From: Mucilaginibacter sp. UBA5151
Lineage (GTDB): Bacteria > Bacteroidota > Bacteroidia > Sphingobacteriales > Sphingobacteriaceae
Direction: 5' to 3'
Assembly: GCA_002413785.1 (NCBI GenBank)
Contig: DHXR01000001.1
Location: 18,199-82,198, forward strand
Length of the DNA: 64,000 bases
The position numbers and the translations under genes were made by a program. Each line of letters starts with the position of its first letter. Positions within the stretch are counted from its first letter, which is position 1. This document shows, in pieces, positions 1 through 7,925 of the stretch. Below the pieces are notes generated by a model. That model saw only the letters and a program-made list of their open reading frames with translations, was not told the origin of the DNA and searched no databases.

Positions 1-628
1 CATGCAATTTGCGGAAGTTATTTGGAAAGTTTTACTAAGTGTTGTGGGAATGAAAATTTCAGTTTGCCCCGTTAATACGCAGCCCGGCGAAATCTTTTTT
101 TCCATCAGTAAAATAACGGGTATAAAAACAGCCTGCTTTATCACCAATAATCACCCGGCCCTATAATCCTGAAATTCAATAACATAACCTTACAATCTTT
201 CAACTTTTCAACATTGTAACGGAAAATTATGCAAAAAAAAATCGGGAAAAGCAATACGTAAAAACACGGTAAAAAATGGGTGAAAACACGGTATATAAAT
301 CAAAAATAACCTCTTAATATTACATTAATTATTTAAGTTATTAGTAACAACCCTAAACCTCGTCGCAGAAGCTATGAACGTTATCATATCAGGCACGGGG
401 AAATAATCCAGAAAGCGGAAAATCCCCGTGCCTTGTTTGTTTAAAGAGAAGTTTGTTACTGGCCCCCCCATACCCTGATGGATAAAACTGATTTGAATGT
501 ATTTCGTAGAGACGCGATGCATCGCGTCTAACGTGGTTATAGATTTAAAGGCGCAAAAGGTGTTTTATCCCTCAATCCGGCGCGAGGTACTATCATAAAA
601 ACCAAATAAAATTAAAAAAAAATCTCCT
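1..628. other. Stretch without a supported gene
   Basis: I see no convincing gene here. A plus-strand frame of about 54 codons from base 2 and a 31-codon minus-strand frame opposite it both look weakly protein-like, but neither has a recognisable motif. Bases 186-220 share a near-identical word (CTTTCAACTTT and flanks) with 13469-13501. A 20-bp perfect palindrome lies at 510-529. The rest is AT-rich. Confidence 0.5.
510..529. repeat. Palindromic repeat, GACGC-ATGC type
   Basis: This is a perfect 20-bp palindrome, AGACGCGATGCATCGCGTCT, preceded by CGTAG. The same design, with A/T in place of G/C at two inner positions, occurs at 14877-14898, so this is a dispersed repeat and not a one-off hairpin. 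It could form a cruciform or an RNA hairpin. Confidence 0.75.
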
Positions 629-636
629 TACCTTTG
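629..636 (+). promoter_or_regulatory. Bacteroidota -7 box (TAccTTTG)
   Basis: Exact match to the Bacteroidota sigma-ABfr -7 consensus TAnnTTTG. No coding start follows. Instead about 75 nt of structured sequence ends in an intrinsic terminator, so the box probably drives a short RNA starting near 640. Confidence 0.55.
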
Positions 637-639
637 TAT

Positions 640-718
640 CAGCCGAGAGGAAGCATACTGCGATATTTCGATGGTATGTTTACCTTGTGTAGCCCAGCTT
701 TGGTTGGGCTATTTTTTT
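640..718 (+). ncRNA. Candidate small RNA (promoter + two hairpins + terminator)
   Basis: A -7 box ends at 636, and a rho-independent terminator ends about 80 nt later. Between them CATAC (654-658) can pair with GTATG (673-677) around an inner CGA/TCG pair, giving a first hairpin. AGCCCA (691-696) pairs with TGGGCT (705-710), followed by a T-run, giving the terminator. There is no ORF. The word AGCCGAGAGGAAGC at its 5' end recurs about 110 bp downstream (752-765), inside the IS110 remnant. It could be a host sRNA or belong to the non-coding end of the adjacent dead IS110 element. Confidence 0.4.
691..718 (+). terminator. Rho-independent terminator
   Basis: A six-pair G+C-rich stem (AGCCCA/TGGGCT) is followed directly by seven T residues on the plus strand. 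It ends the candidate small RNA and overlaps the stop codon of the convergent transposase remnant. Confidence 0.6.
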
Positions 719-971
719 ATATGGCCTCTGTTAACCTGGCTTCTATCGAAGCCAAGCCGAGAGGAAGCTCCTGCTTCAATTCTCTGGTATATTTATTTTT
801 ATAGTTGATGTCGTAAGCTGTATTGTTTTTCCAAAGTGCATAAATGAGCACCAATAATTTCTTTTGTACGGCTACATAACTTTTCATTTTTAAGCCATGT
901 TTCTCAAATGTTCGTTCGAACAGATCTAAAAATGGCGTTTGTTTATATTTTACCATATTGAAGGCCGCCAA
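717..971 (-). pseudogene. IS110-family transposase, C-terminal remnant
   Basis: About 84 codons matching only the C-terminal end of an IS110/IS116-type transposase. The typical pattern is a TPFLDLFER-like segment, then K(M)KSYVAVQKKLLVLIYALW, corresponding to the family's 'a..AvmRKLL.liy.lw' ending. The DEDD catalytic half (about 300 codons) is absent: upstream, the sequence switches within a few bases into an ispF fragment on the other strand. It differs from the intact IS110 copy at 30.8 kb, which ends in a lysine-rich tail, so it represents another subfamily. Non-functional. The family call rests on motif memory, not alignment. Confidence 0.65.
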
Positions 972-976
972 AAATA

Positions 977-1150
977 AACCCGCATATCCCGGCTATGAAA
1001 ACCAATATAGCCGCAGCAGCAGGCATAAGCGAAGACGACATCTCCATAAAAGCCACCACCAACGAACAATTAGGCTTTATAGGCCGCGAAGAGGGTGTTG
1101 TTGCTTATGCAGTTTGTTTGATTGAAAAGTCGGAAAGTACGAAAGTCTGA
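977..1150 (+). pseudogene. ispF 3' fragment (2-C-methyl-D-erythritol 2,4-cyclodiphosphate synthase)
   Basis: An open frame without a start codon encodes the hallmark C-terminus of IspF: PHIPAMKTNIAAAAGI, then SIKATTNEQLGF, IGREEGVVAYAVCLIE. In the MEP isoprenoid pathway IspF makes MEcPP; here only about the last 55 codons survive, without the metal-binding N-terminal half. The fragment is fused head-on to the IS110 remnant. After the natural end the frame runs into an octamer array that supplies the last few codons. A complete ispF should exist elsewhere in the genome. Confidence 0.8.
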
Positions 1151-1169
1151 AAGTCGGAAAGTCGGAAAG
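1126..1169. repeat. Tandem octamer array (AAAGTCGG)n
   Basis: Five and a half units of AAAGTCGG, with one- or two-base variants in units 2 and 3. The array begins inside the last codons of the ispF remnant and runs past its stop. Confidence 0.8.
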
Positions 1170-1319
1170 AAAAAGTTTTATGGACTATTGCGCATTTTCG
1201 TTTGCCAGCTCCGCCGCTTTTTAGTGTAAACCCATCATTTTATTAAGTATTTGATTATCAATTAGATATTCGGTAATAATCTGAAAAAGTGTAAACCCTG
1301 TGTAAACCCTGTTTGCTTG

Positions 1320-1817
1320 TTAACTTGTTTTTATGCCGTCGGGCTTCGTCTTTCTAATAAGCTTGTCCTTATCCCGGCCAAGCGACACGCTTAGCTGGGC
1401 GGGTTTTGAAAAATAAGTTATCGTGTTGCCAATAAGCATTGTTAATGAACTGGCCAGCCATAACCAGTAGCCTATTTTATAACTAATTATTTCACTATAA
1501 AACCCTCCTTCATTATCCATAATCCTAGTAAATAGCAGAAAACTAAGAGAAATGATTGTTGCCAACAAACTCATTATCCATGACAATTTACAATTTCTAT
1601 TAATTTGTATCCATGAAATTAATAGAAGTGGATTTGCCAACCAGGTTAAATTTGCATAACACAAAAAAAAACCAATTGAGCCAGAAATAAGAACAGCAAT
1701 TGAATCACCGCAACCCCTTGTAGTACAATAACACTTTTGTGTCAATGAAATAATAAACAGTCCAATGCTGATTGTCCGTGTTGCTTTATTTAAGCTCCAA
1801 TTTGAAAATATAATCAT
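1320..1817 (-). CDS. Hypothetical multi-pass membrane protein
   Basis: A 165-aa protein I do not recognise. It has four or five hydrophobic segments: about residues 14-28, 38-58, 60-72, 78-96 and 115-135. A charged tail (SLGRDKDKLIRKTKPDG) is probably cytoplasmic. A CYCTTRGC segment follows the first helix. It stands alone, is AT-rich, and sits between the ispF remnant and the RAYT locus, so accessory status is likely. No function is proposed. Confidence 0.5.
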   Translation of the reverse strand: MIIFSNWSLNKATRTISIGLFIISLTQKCYCTTRGCGDSIAVLISGSIGFFLCYANLTWLANPLLLISWIQINRNCKLSWIMSLLATIISLSFLLFTRIMDNEGGFYSEIISYKIGYWLWLASSLTMLIGNTITYFSKPAQLSVSLGRDKDKLIRKTKPDGIKTS

Positions 1818-1918
1818 ATCTATAGTAATTTAATTGCCCATAGCCTTACTTACTGACGGCATCAAATGATTTACAACTGATTGCAGAATCTCCCCCAAAA
1901 GAGGACAACCTAACTCCC

Positions 1919-1965
1919 CCTGGCGCGAGTATCCGGGCTGGAAAAAGCGTTGGGCTACTCGTGCC
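1919..1965. repeat. REP element, RAYT-associated, inverted copy
   Basis: Reads CCTGGCGCGAGTATCC...GGGCTACTCGTGCC, the reverse complement of the core of the repeats at 2646-2740, 45749-45804 and 48004-48061 (GGGGCACGAGTAGCC ... TACTCGCGCCAGG). It lies 22 bp past the stop codon of the RAYT gene. With the copy on the other side it brackets that gene in opposite orientation, the usual arrangement for a REP/RAYT unit. Confidence 0.75.
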
Positions 1966-1986
1966 TTTGGAATGTCCCTGACCGCC

Positions 1987-2547
1987 TTACTCAACCATCG
2001 GATCAACCAAAATTATATCTATTAAGCCGGGCAAACCGTAATAGTCCCTTGCGCTGCTGTATAAATAATCTTCAGGGTTCTCAACTATACCCGCCACTAC
2101 CGGATTGTTATGGATATAATCCAGCTTTTGATGCAATATTTTTTGATCAAATAATTCTATCGGATGGTTATCCTGCTGCCATAACTGAAAATTTTCATTC
2201 TGACTGTTCCTTTTTCCGGCTCTTTCCATCATCCATAACATCCATTCTCTGCGGCTTTCTGCAGGATGCTCCTTAATAGCTTGTTTTAATGCAATTGACG
2301 TATGCTTTTTCATATCCCGCATAATGTTTTCAAGCCTTTCCCCATGTGTCCCTATAATCATGTGGATATGACTGCTCATTATGCACCAGCCATATATTTC
2401 AAGCCCTTTTTTTGCCTGGCAATGTTTCCAGGCTTCAAGTATTATTTCTTTGTATTCATTACGGATAAACAAGTCTATCCAGTTTACTACTGAAAAACTA
2501 ACAAAGTAAAGTTTGTCCTGATCCCTGAATTTATATTTGGTGCTCAT
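1987..2547 (-). CDS. REP-associated tyrosine transposase (RAYT), Y1_Tnp family
   Basis: A 186-aa single-domain HUH enzyme of the IS200-like Y1_Tnp superfamily. The metal-binding His-hydrophobic-His motif is SSHIHMII at residues 58-65, and the likely nucleophile is Tyr144 in DYIHNNPVVAG. RAYTs nick single-stranded REP hairpins and are thought to have spread them as domesticated transposases. Full length for the family, with all catalytic residues visible, so probably active. Inverted REPs of one sequence family lie 22 bp downstream and about 100 bp upstream of the gene. Two further REPs occur 43-46 kb away. Confidence 0.88.
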   Translation of the reverse strand: MSTKYKFRDQDKLYFVSFSVVNWIDLFIRNEYKEIILEAWKHCQAKKGLEIYGWCIMSSHIHMIIGTHGERLENIMRDMKKHTSIALKQAIKEHPAESRREWMLWMMERAGKRNSQNENFQLWQQDNHPIELFDQKILHQKLDYIHNNPVVAGIVENPEDYLYSSARDYYGLPGLIDIILVDPMVE

Positions 2548-2645
2548 TATTGCTTAAAAATACGTTTAAGGTATCTCATAAACAAAACTTGATTAGAAAA
2601 ACCTGTTCTTTATTGTTGGGAGTGGCATAAACTAAAGTACTCCCC

Positions 2646-2740
2646 CCATGCCCGTATCTCAAACGCATACTGTTTACCTTGCCTGCGGGGCACGAGAAGC
2701 CTTTACCCCGCAGGCCTTCGCCCGTCATTCTCGCGCCAGG
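2646..2740. repeat. REP element, RAYT-associated
   Basis: Contains a perfect 10-bp stem, GCCTGCGGGG (2681-2690) with CCCCGCAGGC (2706-2715), whose loop holds CACGAGAAGCC. It is followed by the conserved tail TTCTCGCGCCAGG. The upstream part (CATGCCC...TTTACCTTGC) also matches the copy before 48004, so the repeat unit is about 95 bp. Confidence 0.8.
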
Positions 2741-2806
2741 AAAGAAAGATTAATTTTCGGACTTATGTCTGCTTAACATAATGGCTCACTGCTCACTGCT
2801 CACCGC

Positions 2807-5800
2807 TCACCGCTCACCGCCTACTGCTGCATCACTTTTAACAGTTACATTCCCTGTCCGTTTTAATGCGCCCCATCCGCTGAGTTCGCCTTTTAATGCC
2901 TTGCGGATAGATTTAAACAAAACATAGTACATCAACTGCCGCCATATAAAACGCTGCGGGATGATGTAAACCAATTTTTTGTAATCTTCTTTTTGCATCC
3001 AGAAGGCAAGAGTAGCCACAACGAAATCGATGAACACAAAACCTACATAATAGGCAACTATTTTCCAGGGCTTATCGCTAAACAGGCCAATGATCATAAA
3101 TAGGTCGGCCAGCGGAGAAAACAAGGGCAATATGATCTGGAAGATGAGAATATTCGGCATTCCCACCATACCAAAGTATTTGTATTTTTTATTAAACAAT
3201 GCGTCCTTGTTTTTCCAAAAACTTTGCATTACACCAAAACTCCAGCGGAAACGCTGCTTTAACAAACCATTCAGGGTTTCGGGCGCCTCGGTATAGGCAA
3301 TGGCTTCGTCACAATTTTTTACAATATAACCTTGTTTCAAAATGCGCATAGTAAGGTCGCAATCTTCGGCCAGGGTATCATAAGTAAAGCCTCCGGCTTT
3401 GGCAATGGCTGACTTCCGGAATGCGCCGATTGCCCCCGGCACCACGGTAATGCTATTAATCAAATCGAAAGCACGGCGGTCCATATTTTGTGCCGTTATG
3501 TATTCAATTGACTGCCAGCGGGTAATCATGTTATTTTCGTTGCCCACTTTTACTGTGCCGGCAACAGCGCCGATTTCATCATCAGTAAAATAGGCCATCA
3601 TCTGATAAACGGCGTCATCTTTTAGCTGCGTATCGGCATCAATACAAACCACAAAATCATATTGAGCTTGTGCAATACCAAAATTAAGGGCCGTGGCTTT
3701 GCCGCCGTTTGGTTTGGTAAGCACCTGCACAAGCGGATGATGTCCATAAGCAGTATTTACCATTTCAAAAGTTTTGTCTTTCGATCCGTCGTCAACAAAA
3801 ATTATTTCGAACAGTGGGTATTGTGTTTTAAGCAGGCTTTGGATAGTTTTTATGGCCGTTACTTCCTCATTATATCCGGGTACAATTATACTTACGGGAG
3901 GGAGTGAGCTATGATCAATTATGACCTTGTTTAACTTTTTATCCTCCGTATATTGTCTGGAGGCAAGTATCCCAATCAGCACTATACGCCCCACAGCAAG
4001 AAATATAGCCGACAAAAACAGGTAAATCAAAAACCAGTTGCCGTAAAAATAAAATTGGATCAGCAGGTTATATAAAGAACCAAGCACCCCGGAGTTGGCA
4101 TCATCCCTTATAGGCGGCATCAGGTCGTCCTTTGTTGTATGTAAAACATCGGCAATCGTAGTAAACTTATAGCCGTGGCTTTTAAAATAGTGGATAATCT
4201 CCGGTAAAGCTTTTACGGTTTCTTCACGCGTGTCGCCGCCTGCATCATGCAGCAACAACATTGAACCTGCATCTTTTTGTTTTATTGCGCGCGCCAGGAT
4301 ACTGTCCGCTGTTACGCCCGGCTGCCAGTCCCATGGGTCAATAGATTCACCTATGGTAATATAGCTTTCCTTGCGGCTTTCGGCTACCGGAATAACTTCG
4401 GCATAAGTTTGCGGTTCGGCGTCCGCATTAAATGGCGGCCTGAACAAGATGGTGCTTCTGCCGGTCACCGATTCAATCAGTTTACGTGTAGCATTTAATT
4501 CAAGGATTACCCGCGGCAGGCCGATAGTAGAAATATCGGGGTGAAAAAAGGTATGATTACCAATTTCATACCCTTCGTCAAATTCACGGCGAATTATTTG
4601 TATGTTTTTTTCAGCCATTGATCCCACCACAAAAAACGCCGCAGGTACATGTTCCCGTTTTAAAATATCTAAAATGCGCGGGGTATAATCAGGGTCGGGA
4701 CCGTCATCAAAGGTTAAAACTATTTTACCCTTTGCATAGCCATATCGCCTGATCACATACTTGGTTGGTAATTTAATGTAACGCTGATTGGTAATAATGA
4801 AGTTTGCGGGATCCAACTCCACATCCACCTTCCCGGTATCGGGCGTGGTTACCAGGTCCAGCACTTCACCATCGCCGTCATAATCTATTTTGTTATTTAA
4901 ACCAATCCTGGTGAACCTTCTAAGGTCAACTCCGGTTTTTCTTAGGGAGTCGATAGAAAGGTTCTTTTGAAAAAATGTCCACAAGCGCGGGTCTTCGGTG
5001 CCAAGGCGCCAGAGTGCAACGCCTCCTGTAGCCCAATCGTCAGCCATGCGGATAACATTAAAATTGGTTGCCGCATCCGCAAAATAAACGGTATGCTGCA
5101 GGCTGTCATCGTCAAAATAAGTATAATGCAGGTTAGCAGAGTTGGGATCGAAAGTAATTTTACTTTGATTTTCCTGGGCAGTACTTATTGCCTGCGGATA
5201 ACCTATTTGCTTGCCCACACTATTTTCAGGCCAGTCATAAGCCCCGCCCGCAATAGTTAAGATCACTTTATCACTTGGAATACGCGAGCAAATATTATCC
5301 AGAATTTCTTCAACCCAGCGCTGGTTTGAAAGATCACCGGCATTGCTGTCCTCATTATGCTGATCAATCGCCATCACAAACAAAAAGTCGTTTACATGCT
5401 GCAAACGTTCAAGGTTATACCTGTCATCATCGGGGATTACATTTTGTGTTACAAGGAACCCTAAAGGATGTAATATAGCATAAAGATCATTTTCAAATTT
5501 GATATAATTTTTGCTGTTGATGTCCTTAATCTCGTCAAAATCGAGGTTTATTCCTTTAAACTTATATCGTGTCAGCTGGCTTGCAATATTTTTTATAAAT
5601 TGAACCCTCAGCTTTTTGTTTTTGATGATCCGTTCAACATCTTTAGTATCGTAACTTCCGGAAACATTGTCTTTATTAACATAATTTGAGAGTGAAATGA
5701 TAACCGGCTTCCTGTATTTCCTGTTCAGGTTTATCAGCCCGGTATCAATGTTTGCGACTAAAGTATCGTGCTTGGGTTTAATAAAAAAGCCTTCGCTGAC

Positions 5801-6187
5801 AACCATATCCAACCTGCTGATATTCGCGGCAAGGGAGTTATAGGCCTGAGGTTCCCAGGCCCTGTAAAAGGCAGCATTAATACGATCTTTATTGTTAGGG
5901 TGTTTTAACTGGTGCAGATGCCGGGCGTAAGCCAGTTTCTGGATCTCGTTTTTATCAATGCTGAAATCTTTGAATTTTTTTGATCTTTTTAAATTTTCAA
6001 GCTCCTCTTTAGAAAATTTCTTTGGGGCAGGATTTAAGTTTGGTAAACTTGGATATTGTTTTGACGTTACTGTAATAATAGCAGCCAAAACGCTGCAAAC
6101 AAGCACGATGATCAGGATGCGGCTCAGCCATTTAAAACGCGTCCACCTACCTGGTGTATCTGTTTGAAAAACCTGCTTATGAGACAT
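2807..6187 (-). CDS. Trimodular membrane protein: GH18-like + NodB deacetylase + family-2 glycosyltransferase
   Basis: 1126 aa. An N-terminal TM helix (about 24-43) anchors an extracytoplasmic GH18-like domain (about 100-410), then a NodB polysaccharide deacetylase (about 487-690; LTFDDGPD at 491, GNHTFFHP at 543, FRPPFNAD, LLLHDAGGD). After further TM helices comes a processive GT2 domain (VDDGSKDKT, CIDADTQ, EDCDLTMRI, QRFRW), ending in TM segments. This corresponds to NodC-like synthase, NodB-like deacetylase and chitinase-like activities fused in one polypeptide, consistent with making and trimming a partly deacetylated beta-1,4- or beta-1,6-GlcNAc polymer. The GH18 signature reads KGINLDFDEI where DGxxxDFE is usual, so the catalytic Glu appears to be Asp and this domain may only bind. 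A small FeoB-associated gene lies 50 bp upstream. Confidence 0.85.
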   Translation of the reverse strand: MSHKQVFQTDTPGRWTRFKWLSRILIIVLVCSVLAAIITVTSKQYPSLPNLNPAPKKFSKEELENLKRSKKFKDFSIDKNEIQKLAYARHLHQLKHPNNKDRINAAFYRAWEPQAYNSLAANISRLDMVVSEGFFIKPKHDTLVANIDTGLINLNRKYRKPVIISLSNYVNKDNVSGSYDTKDVERIIKNKKLRVQFIKNIASQLTRYKFKGINLDFDEIKDINSKNYIKFENDLYAILHPLGFLVTQNVIPDDDRYNLERLQHVNDFLFVMAIDQHNEDSNAGDLSNQRWVEEILDNICSRIPSDKVILTIAGGAYDWPENSVGKQIGYPQAISTAQENQSKITFDPNSANLHYTYFDDDSLQHTVYFADAATNFNVIRMADDWATGGVALWRLGTEDPRLWTFFQKNLSIDSLRKTGVDLRRFTRIGLNNKIDYDGDGEVLDLVTTPDTGKVDVELDPANFIITNQRYIKLPTKYVIRRYGYAKGKIVLTFDDGPDPDYTPRILDILKREHVPAAFFVVGSMAEKNIQIIRREFDEGYEIGNHTFFHPDISTIGLPRVILELNATRKLIESVTGRSTILFRPPFNADAEPQTYAEVIPVAESRKESYITIGESIDPWDWQPGVTADSILARAIKQKDAGSMLLLHDAGGDTREETVKALPEIIHYFKSHGYKFTTIADVLHTTKDDLMPPIRDDANSGVLGSLYNLLIQFYFYGNWFLIYLFLSAIFLAVGRIVLIGILASRQYTEDKKLNKVIIDHSSLPPVSIIVPGYNEEVTAIKTIQSLLKTQYPLFEIIFVDDGSKDKTFEMVNTAYGHHPLVQVLTKPNGGKATALNFGIAQAQYDFVVCIDADTQLKDDAVYQMMAYFTDDEIGAVAGTVKVGNENNMITRWQSIEYITAQNMDRRAFDLINSITVVPGAIGAFRKSAIAKAGGFTYDTLAEDCDLTMRILKQGYIVKNCDEAIAYTEAPETLNGLLKQRFRWSFGVMQSFWKNKDALFNKKYKYFGMVGMPNILIFQIILPLFSPLADLFMIIGLFSDKPWKIVAYYVGFVFIDFVVATLAFWMQKEDYKKLVYIIPQRFIWRQLMYYVLFKSIRKALKGELSGWGALKRTGNVTVKSDAAVGGER

Positions 6188-6237
6188 TAATATTTTTAGG
6201 TAAAATTTATTTGGTAAAAGGTCTGTTAAAGTTATTG

Positions 6238-6402
6238 TTACTTTTTCTCTGCATTTCCGGTTTCAATGGCCGAAAAATCAATACCGCATTTACAGTTGCT
6301 GCCGCAACTTTTTTTTGCGGTCACATTTCTGTAAACAAGCCTGCAAACATAAAAAACTGCTGCTGCAAAAAGTAGGGCAATTATAATGATTTGAATATTC
6401 AC
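6238..6402 (-). CDS. FeoB-associated Cys-rich membrane protein
   Basis: A 54-aa protein starting at GTG. It begins with one hydrophobic helix (NIQIIIIALLFAAAVFYVC), then a short basic linker (RLVYRNVTAKK) and a Cys cluster SCGSNCKCGIDFS. This matches the FeoB_associated small membrane protein family, which usually sits beside the ferrous-iron transporter FeoB. No feoB or feoA is visible here. A TAAATTTG box ends 4 nt before the GTG, so the mRNA would be leaderless. No Shine-Dalgarno-like sequence precedes it. The stop is 50 bp before the next gene on the same strand. Confidence 0.75.
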   Translation of the reverse strand: MNIQIIIIALLFAAAVFYVCRLVYRNVTAKKSCGSNCKCGIDFSAIETGNAEKK

Positions 6403-6406
6403 GTCA

Positions 6407-6414
6407 CAAATTTA
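6407..6414 (-). promoter_or_regulatory. -7 box TAAATTTG, 4 nt before start codon
   Basis: Exact TAnnTTTG match on the minus strand, four bases before the GTG of the FeoB-associated gene. Its position implies transcription starting at or next to the start codon. Confidence 0.55.
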
Positions 6415-6564
6415 ATACAATTTATATATATACGTACAGACAAGTAAAATAGTATTTAGTTTAAACGACACCAATTTTCCCGAATTGATTCGAATTTCAC
6501 GAATGGGAATCAATTTTATTGAATACGATTTGTGTTAATTCGCTACAATTCGTGCAATTCGTGT

Positions 6565-7755
6565 TTATTTCATAAATGCAATAGTCCCGCCAACCCAGTC
6601 GAAATCCTTATTGTAGCGTACGCCTATCATTTTCCCGCGGCTTAACCGGGCCAGGTTAATAGCAAGGGTGGGCTTTGGATCGCCATCGGGCCAGAGGTAT
6701 AGCAGCCTTATTTCCACCTTCACACCGCCGTCCGGAGCTTTTACAACTGGTTCGTAATTCACCTTTTGCTGTAATATCCAGTTTTCGGGGTCTTTTATAT
6801 TCTCAATATCATTTTTTGAAATATCAATGATCACCCCTTGCCCTGCAAAGGAAAACAAGGGTTTTAATACGTAGTTCTCCAAATCAGCCGGAATCCCCGT
6901 CACCTGGTGCAGAAACTGCGTTTTGGGAATATAATCACACTGCAAAAAGGCATGGTAAATTTGCTTACGCGATAAAACCAATTGGGATGTGTGATCCACT
7001 CCACATCAAAAGACCGCCTTATATCCACAACCTTTTCAAAAATATTCGGATCATCGGCTATTTCATCAAAGATCAAGCGGTTATAAATGCGTTTTGATCG
7101 GTTTTCTTTCACCGTTTGCCCGGTAAAAAAGCTGTGTCCCCTCCTGCTCAAGGTCACTTAATGAAACCACCGGAGTACCAATGTATTTTTGGGTCAGATA
7201 AAAATCGACGGCAGTTTTTTGTTCAGCGGCGTTAACATCCATCAGTACAACCTCATCGGGTTTATGCGGGCCAATGATCGTCTTTTTTAGCAGATTGATA
7301 TAAGCCGTTTTATCAAGGCCGCCGAAAAACACGGTCCAGTCATCGTTTATTCCAAAATTATCCCGGAAACTATCGGCGAGGCTTACCTGGAAACCATACA
7401 ATGAAGGAAATCCCTGCAATTCAATCAGTTTAGGGACGATATTACCTTGTTCATCTTTACAAACCCCAAAATCAAGGGCTATGAAATGAGGGTGATCATT
7501 TTCATCCGCAACCCGCCATTTATCGGGGATTGCCCTTTCAGTTAGCTGCTTAAAATCGGGTTGAAGGATGGTATTTACAATATCATTACCGGCACTTATC
7601 AGTTTATCCTTAAAATCCTCTGTTAAAAAAACCGGGGTTTCAGCAACCCGAAAAGCTATAGGATTTTGCAGGCCTATGTTTAGTTCCGCTAAAAATTGAT
7701 TGTATTTTTCAGCAGTAAAATTGGCGTTGTAGGTTTCGCGGGCGGATGGGTCCAT
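6565..7755 (-). pseudogene. ATP-grasp-like protein gene with two compensating frameshifts
   Basis: One gene of about 396 codons is readable only in pieces. Frame 1 covers the N-terminal 220 codons (PSARETYNANF, HFIALDFGV, LIELQGFPSLYGFQ). Frame 2 covers about 49 codons (RIYNRLIFDEIADDPNIF, WITHPNWFYRVSKF). Then frame 1 resumes (DLENYVLKPLFSFAGQGVII). The breaks fall in homopolymers: one extra base in TTTT at 7092-7095 and one missing base in AAAAA at 6944-6948. Net change is zero. The 'LKPLFSFAGQGV' segment resembles an ATP-grasp nucleotide loop; the family is common beside YbdK and amidotransferase genes in this phylum. It may be a real pseudogene or two sequencing errors. An upstream TTG at 7794 is an alternative start. 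Confidence 0.7.
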
Positions 7756-7806
7756 TTTATATTCAATTCTAAAACCGATTCTTTTTATTGGCAACCTGCA
7801 ATTTTA

Positions 7807-7922
7807 TCTGAACCATGATTTTTAGGATTTCAGGATGGCCATGATTACTTTCTTATAGCTGCGTTTGATTGTTGCAATTTATCATGGCAATCTTCTAATC
7901 CAACAAATCATGGTTCAGACAA
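7807..7922. repeat. Long imperfect palindrome, TGTCTGAACC family (copy 1)
   Basis: Outer arms CTGAACCATGATTT (7808-7821) and AAATCATGGTTCAG (7905-7918) are perfect complements. The next 25 bases also pair imperfectly (GGATT...CCATGAT). Ends match the other copies (TTGTCTGAACC ... GGTTCAGACAA). It fills the gap between two co-directional minus-strand genes and would form a very long RNA hairpin. Confidence 0.85.
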
Positions 7923-7925
7923 CAC

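Noticed and set aside
2..166. Possible small gene at the window start
   Set aside because: Both strands offer short open frames (54 and 31 codons) but neither shows a motif, promoter or ribosome-binding sequence.
6154..6375. Plus-strand open frame opposite the small Cys-rich gene
   Set aside because: The minus strand encodes a recognisable family protein; the plus frame is its shadow.
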